Shown here: in pieces, positions 23,846-26,861 of the stretch
Position numbering within the stretch: position 1 is the stretch's first letter
Layout: each line of letters begins with the position of its first letter
From: CADEED01 sp044871085
GTDB lineage: Bacteria; Pseudomonadota; Gammaproteobacteria; Steroidobacterales; Steroidobacteraceae
Assembly: GCA_044871085.1 (NCBI GenBank)
Contig: JBIOZI010000237.1
Location: forward strand, 1-26,861
Direction: 5' to 3'
Length of the DNA: 26,861 nucleotides
Translations under genes and position numbers: made by a program
Notes under the pieces: generated by a model
Seen by the model: the letters and a program-made list of their open reading frames with translations, nothing else
Told to the model about the DNA's origin: nothing
Databases searched by the model: none

Positions 23846-25327
23846 GTGAAACTGTCCATCTGCTCGATCGCATCCGAAGTCGTTCCCTTCGCCAAGAGCG
23901 GCGGCCTCGCCGACGTCGCGAGCGCGCTGTCGCGCGCGCTCACCCGCGCCGGGCACGACGTGCGGCTGTTCATGCCGTTCTATGCGCAGATCGCCCGCGC
24001 CAGGCTCGCCGCCACGCGCGTCGAGACGCTGCAGGGGCTGCCCATCGTCATCGGCAAGCACGAGTACAAGGTGGACATCTGGCGGGCGCCGCTGCCCGGC
24101 TCGCAGACGCCAGTCTATCTGGTGGAGTCCGACGCGCTGTACGCGCGCGACAAGCTCTACACCAACGACGCCGACGAGCACCGCCGCTTCCTGGTGCTGA
24201 CCCGCGCGGCGCTCGAGTGCTGCCGGCGCATGGCCTTCCACCCGCACATCGTGCACGCGCACGACTGGCACGCGGCCTTCGCGCCGCTGTGGCTGCGGTC
24301 GACATACAAGAACGACCCGGTATTCGCGGCCACGCGCTCCGTGATGACCATCCACAACATCGGTTACCAGGGCGAGTTCGACGCGGTCGACGTGGCGGAC
24401 CTGGGCCTCGGCGCCGACGCCTATCTACTGCACCAGGACGACCTCAAGGCGGGCACCATCAACGCGCTCAAGCACGGCATCCTGCACGCCCACGCCGTGA
24501 CCACGGTGAGCCCGACCTACGCGCGCGAGATCACGACGCCGCGCTACGGCATGGGCATGGAGCAGGCGCTGGCCGCGCGCGGCAGCGCGGTGCGCGGCAT
24601 CCTCAACGGCGTCGATTACGAGGAGTGGGATCCGCGCCGCGACCGCTATCTGCCGATCCACTTCGGGCCGCACGACCTGCCGCGCAAGGCGGAGCTCAAG
24701 CGTAATTTCCTGCTGCGGCAGAACATGCGTCCGGCCATCGGCCGCGTGCCGCTGTTCGGCATCGTGAGCCGGCTCACGTCGCAGAAGGGCTTCGAGCTGC
24801 TGCTCGACGCGCTGCCGAAGCTCATGCAGGACCACGACGTGCGCATCGCGGCCGTGGGCACCGGCGACCCGAAATACGAGAAATTCTTCACCGGGCTCGC
24901 CGAGCGCAACCGCGGCCGCGTGTGGTTCTTCGCCGGCTACGACGAGAGCCTCGCGCACTGGATCGAAGGCGCGAGCGACCTGTTCCTCATGCCCTCGCTG
25001 TACGAGCCCTGCGGCCTGAACCAGATGTATTCGCTGCGCTACGGCACCATCCCCGTCGTGCGGCGCACGGGCGGACTGGCCGATTCCGTGCAGCACTTCG
25101 ACCCCGTGTCCGGGACGGGCACGGGCATCGTGTTCAACGATTTCGATGCCACCGCGATGAGCTGGGCGCTCGACACCGCGACGAGCTGGTACGCCGACCG
25201 CGTGCTCTGGGAGCGCATCATGCAGAACGCGATGGCGCAGGATTTCTCCTGGGAAACCCAGTGCGGCGAGTACCTGAAGCTGTTCGCCGAACTGCTCGGG
25301 GGACGCGGCGCGCCGCCTACAGCTTGA
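23846..25327 (+). CDS. glgA: Glycogen synthase (ADP-glucose type)
   Basis: The roughly 493-residue protein is a GT5 glycogen synthase that adds glucose from ADP-glucose to alpha-1,4-glucan. It starts VKLSICSIASEVVPFAKSGGLADV, with the nucleotide-sugar binding KSGGL; GIVSRLTSQKGFELL opens the C-terminal Rossmann half and SLYEPCGLNQMYSLRYG carries the conserved EPCG. GTG 23846 is chosen since family members start MKI/MKL..ASEV; ATG 23837 (adds MPT) is in frame, but overlaps the candidate -10 TAGAAT. The 3' end overlaps the convergent LEA14-like gene by 11 nt. glgC lies close by on the opposite strand. Confidence 0.96.
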   Translation: MKLSICSIASEVVPFAKSGGLADVASALSRALTRAGHDVRLFMPFYAQIARARLAATRVETLQGLPIVIGKHEYKVDIWRAPLPGSQTPVYLVESDALYARDKLYTNDADEHRRFLVLTRAALECCRRMAFHPHIVHAHDWHAAFAPLWLRSTYKNDPVFAATRSVMTIHNIGYQGEFDAVDVADLGLGADAYLLHQDDLKAGTINALKHGILHAHAVTTVSPTYAREITTPRYGMGMEQALAARGSAVRGILNGVDYEEWDPRRDRYLPIHFGPHDLPRKAELKRNFLLRQNMRPAIGRVPLFGIVSRLTSQKGFELLLDALPKLMQDHDVRIAAVGTGDPKYEKFFTGLAERNRGRVWFFAGYDESLAHWIEGASDLFLMPSLYEPCGLNQMYSLRYGTIPVVRRTGGLADSVQHFDPVSGTGTGIVFNDFDATAMSWALDTATSWYADRVLWERIMQNAMAQDFSWETQCGEYLKLFAELLGGRGAPPTA

Positions 25328-25778
25328 CGCTGCCGCGCTCGTCGAACGGGATGCGGCGCAGAAAGCCGCTCGACAAGGCGACGCTGCCCGTCAGGCGGTA
25401 GTCGAGCGACTCGCGCGAGCCGCGCTTCAACAGCAGCTTCGCGAGCGCGCCCGCGAGATTCGCGGTGACCTGCACGTCGAACTCCGCCTCGCCCATCGCC
25501 GGCACCACGAACGGGGTGTTCGCGACGCCCTGCGCGAGCTCCGCGTCTTCCACCTCGATGCGGTACGTGATGCCCTTCACCGGCAGCTCGCGTGCGTTGG
25601 GATTCATCACGCGCATGCGCATCTGGACGCGCTGCGAGAAAATGTCGGCGCTCTGCATCTTCATCGAGACCACCGAGAGCTTCGGCGCCTCGTACTGCGG
25701 CAGCACGCTGCAGCCCGCGGCCAGGCAGGCCGCGAGCGCGGCGCAGGCCAGCCGGCGCATTGCGGGTGTGTCAGACAT
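25317..25778 (-). CDS. LEA14-like (WHy domain) lipoprotein
   Basis: The 153-residue protein has a lipoprotein signal (MRRLACAALAACLAAGC, lipobox LAAGC). The mature part matches LEA type 2/WHy domains, small beta-sandwiches linked to stress tolerance: MKMQSADIFSQRVQMRMRVMNPNARELPVKGITYRIEVEDAELAQG. ATG 25778 overlaps the end of glgC by 8 nt; ATG 25760 is an alternative that gives the leaner signal peptide. It is cotranscribed with glgC and tail-overlaps glgA by 11 nt. Its role in glycogen metabolism, if any, is unknown. Confidence 0.82.
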   Translation of the reverse strand: MSDTPAMRRLACAALAACLAAGCSVLPQYEAPKLSVVSMKMQSADIFSQRVQMRMRVMNPNARELPVKGITYRIEVEDAELAQGVANTPFVVPAMGEAEFDVQVTANLAGALAKLLLKRGSRESLDYRLTGSVALSSGFLRRIPFDERGSVKL

Positions 25779-26861
25779 GCTGGAGCATGTCGTGCGTGAC
25801 CAGCACCACGCCCTTTTCCGTGACCAGGAACCGCCTGGCATCCTCGCCGCGGTCATAGCCGATGCGGGTGCCGGCGGCGATCTCGCAGTTGGCGTCGATG
25901 ATGGCGTTCTTGATCTGGCAGTTCGCGCCGATGCGCACGTCGGGCAGCACCACGGAGCGCTCGACGGTGGATCGCTCCTCGACCCGCACTCCGGAGAACA
26001 GCAGCGATTCGCGCACCGTCGCGCCGGAGATGATGACGCCGCCGGACACCAGCGAATTGACCGCGATGCCGCGCCGGCCGTCGTCGTCGAGCACGAATTT
26101 CGCCGGCGGCGTCTGTGCCTGGTAGGTCCAGATCGGCCAGTCCTCGTCGTAGATGTTGAGTTCCGGGTTCACCCACACCAGCTCGAGATTGGCCTCGTAA
26201 AAGGCGTCGATTGTTCCAACATCGCGCCAATAGCTTTGTGCGCGAGTCTTAACGTCCCGGAAAGGGTAGGCAAACACCTGCAGCTTCTCGATGGACTTCG
26301 GAATGATGTCCTTGCCGAAATCGTGTTTGGACTTCTCGTCGGCGGCATCCTCGAGCAGCAGTTTCTCGAGCAGGTCGGGGTTGAAGACGTAGATGCCCAT
26401 CGAGGCCAGCGCGACGTCGGGCCGCCCGGGCATTGGATCGGGCGTGGGTGATTTCTCGACGAAGCGGGTCACCCGGTTCCACTCCGTGACGGTGAGCACG
26501 CCGAACTCGCGCGCGTCGACGATGGGCACTTCGACCACGCCGACCGTTATGTCGGCGCCCTTCTCCACGTGGTAGGCGATCATCGGGCCGTAGTCCATCT
26601 TGTAGATGTGGTCGCCGGCCAGCACCAGCACGTGCTTGGGCCGGTGCGCGTGCATCACGTCGATGTTCTGGTACACGGCATCGGAGGTGCCGCGGTACCA
26701 GTGACCGCCGGTCTTCTGCTGCGCGGGGATCACCTCCACGAATTCGCCGAACTCGCCGCGCATGTAACCCCAGCCGCGGTGGATGTGCTGGATGAGCGAC
26801 TGCGCCTTGTACTGCGTGAGCACCGTGATCTGGCGGATGCCCGAGTTCACGCAGTTGGACA
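25771..26861 (-). CDS. glgC: Glucose-1-phosphate adenylyltransferase (5' part outside window)
   Basis: About 362 residues of ADP-glucose pyrophosphorylase are visible. The gene enters from the window edge in frame (SNCVNSGIRQI), so roughly the first 55-60 residues are missing, including the Gly-rich pyrophosphorylase signature. Conserved blocks are present: WYRGTSDAVYQN, VLAGDHIYKMDYG, FVEKSP, LASMGIYVFNPDLL and QSYWRDVGTIDAFYEANLEL. The C-terminal left-handed beta-helix repeats (VSGGVIISGATVRESLLFSGVRV) follow. It makes ADP-glucose for GlgA. GTG 26850 is an internal valine, not a start. It is followed by the LEA14-like gene. Confidence 0.95.
   Translation of the reverse strand, partial: SNCVNSGIRQITVLTQYKAQSLIQHIHRGWGYMRGEFGEFVEVIPAQQKTGGHWYRGTSDAVYQNIDVMHAHRPKHVLVLAGDHIYKMDYGPMIAYHVEKGADITVGVVEVPIVDAREFGVLTVTEWNRVTRFVEKSPTPDPMPGRPDVALASMGIYVFNPDLLEKLLLEDAADEKSKHDFGKDIIPKSIEKLQVFAYPFRDVKTRAQSYWRDVGTIDAFYEANLELVWVNPELNIYDEDWPIWTYQAQTPPAKFVLDDDGRRGIAVNSLVSGGVIISGATVRESLLFSGVRVEERSTVERSVVLPDVRIGANCQIKNAIIDANCEIAAGTRIGYDRGEDARRFLVTEKGVVLVTHDMLQHV

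Noticed and set aside
1..26861. Mobile elements, CRISPR arrays, tRNA or rRNA genes
   Set aside because: I saw no transposase or integrase, no regularly spaced repeats, and no tRNA-like or rRNA-like sequence.

Overview
The window is about 27 kb of high-GC, densely coded bacterial chromosome. Genes sit nearly end to end with many 1-29 nt overlaps. I see no mobile element, tRNA, rRNA, CRISPR array or phage gene. TtcA, a YigB-like phosphatase, an HAE1-type RND pump and an M32 carboxypeptidase point to a proteobacterium. The gene style suggests Gammaproteobacteria near Xanthomonadales/Steroidobacterales. That placement is inference, not proof.

Layout. (1) 1-3900: a terminator from an upstream gene, a predicted lipoprotein with a methyltransferase fold, a convergent UvrD/Rep helicase, a 327-bp divergent promoter region with a CRP-like palindrome, and a Nudix hydrolase. 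(2) 3.9-7.3 kb: a small charged hypothetical protein, a coupled pair of unrecognised proteins, a YigB-like HAD phosphatase and a divergent glutathione S-transferase. (3) 7.3-9.8 kb: a secreted S9 prolyl-oligopeptidase-family peptidase overlapping a small secreted TonB-C-like protein. (4) 9.8-17.1 kb: a tight run of seven minus-strand genes, in transcription order M32 carboxypeptidase, ceramidase-like CREST membrane hydrolase, ttcA, a dual-specificity phosphatase/ADP-ribosylglycohydrolase fusion, a HEAGH metallopeptidase, a DdlA-like ATP-grasp ligase and a lipoprotein. (5) 17.2-23.8 kb, minus strand: an RND pump with its adaptor, an AraC-MGMT (Ada-like) alkylation response protein, and a beta-lactamase-fold protein whose usual catalytic motif is not intact. 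(6) 23.8 kb to the end: glgA on the plus strand facing a LEA14-like lipoprotein and glgC on the minus strand; glgC runs off the window.

The best candidate for something undescribed is the minus-strand run at 9.8-17.1 kb. Its core is a metallopeptidase and an ATP-grasp ligase whose stop and start codons overlap (ATGA), preceded by an enzyme that joins two hydrolases of protein modifications, phosphate and ADP-ribose. This looks like a peptide- or protein-modification locus, but no substrate can be read from the sequence. A second theme is start-codon architecture: several genes lack a Shine-Dalgarno sequence and instead carry a TAnnnT-like hexamer 6-9 nt before the start, which suggests leaderless transcripts. 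A third is the apparent pseudoenzyme at 22646-23788.
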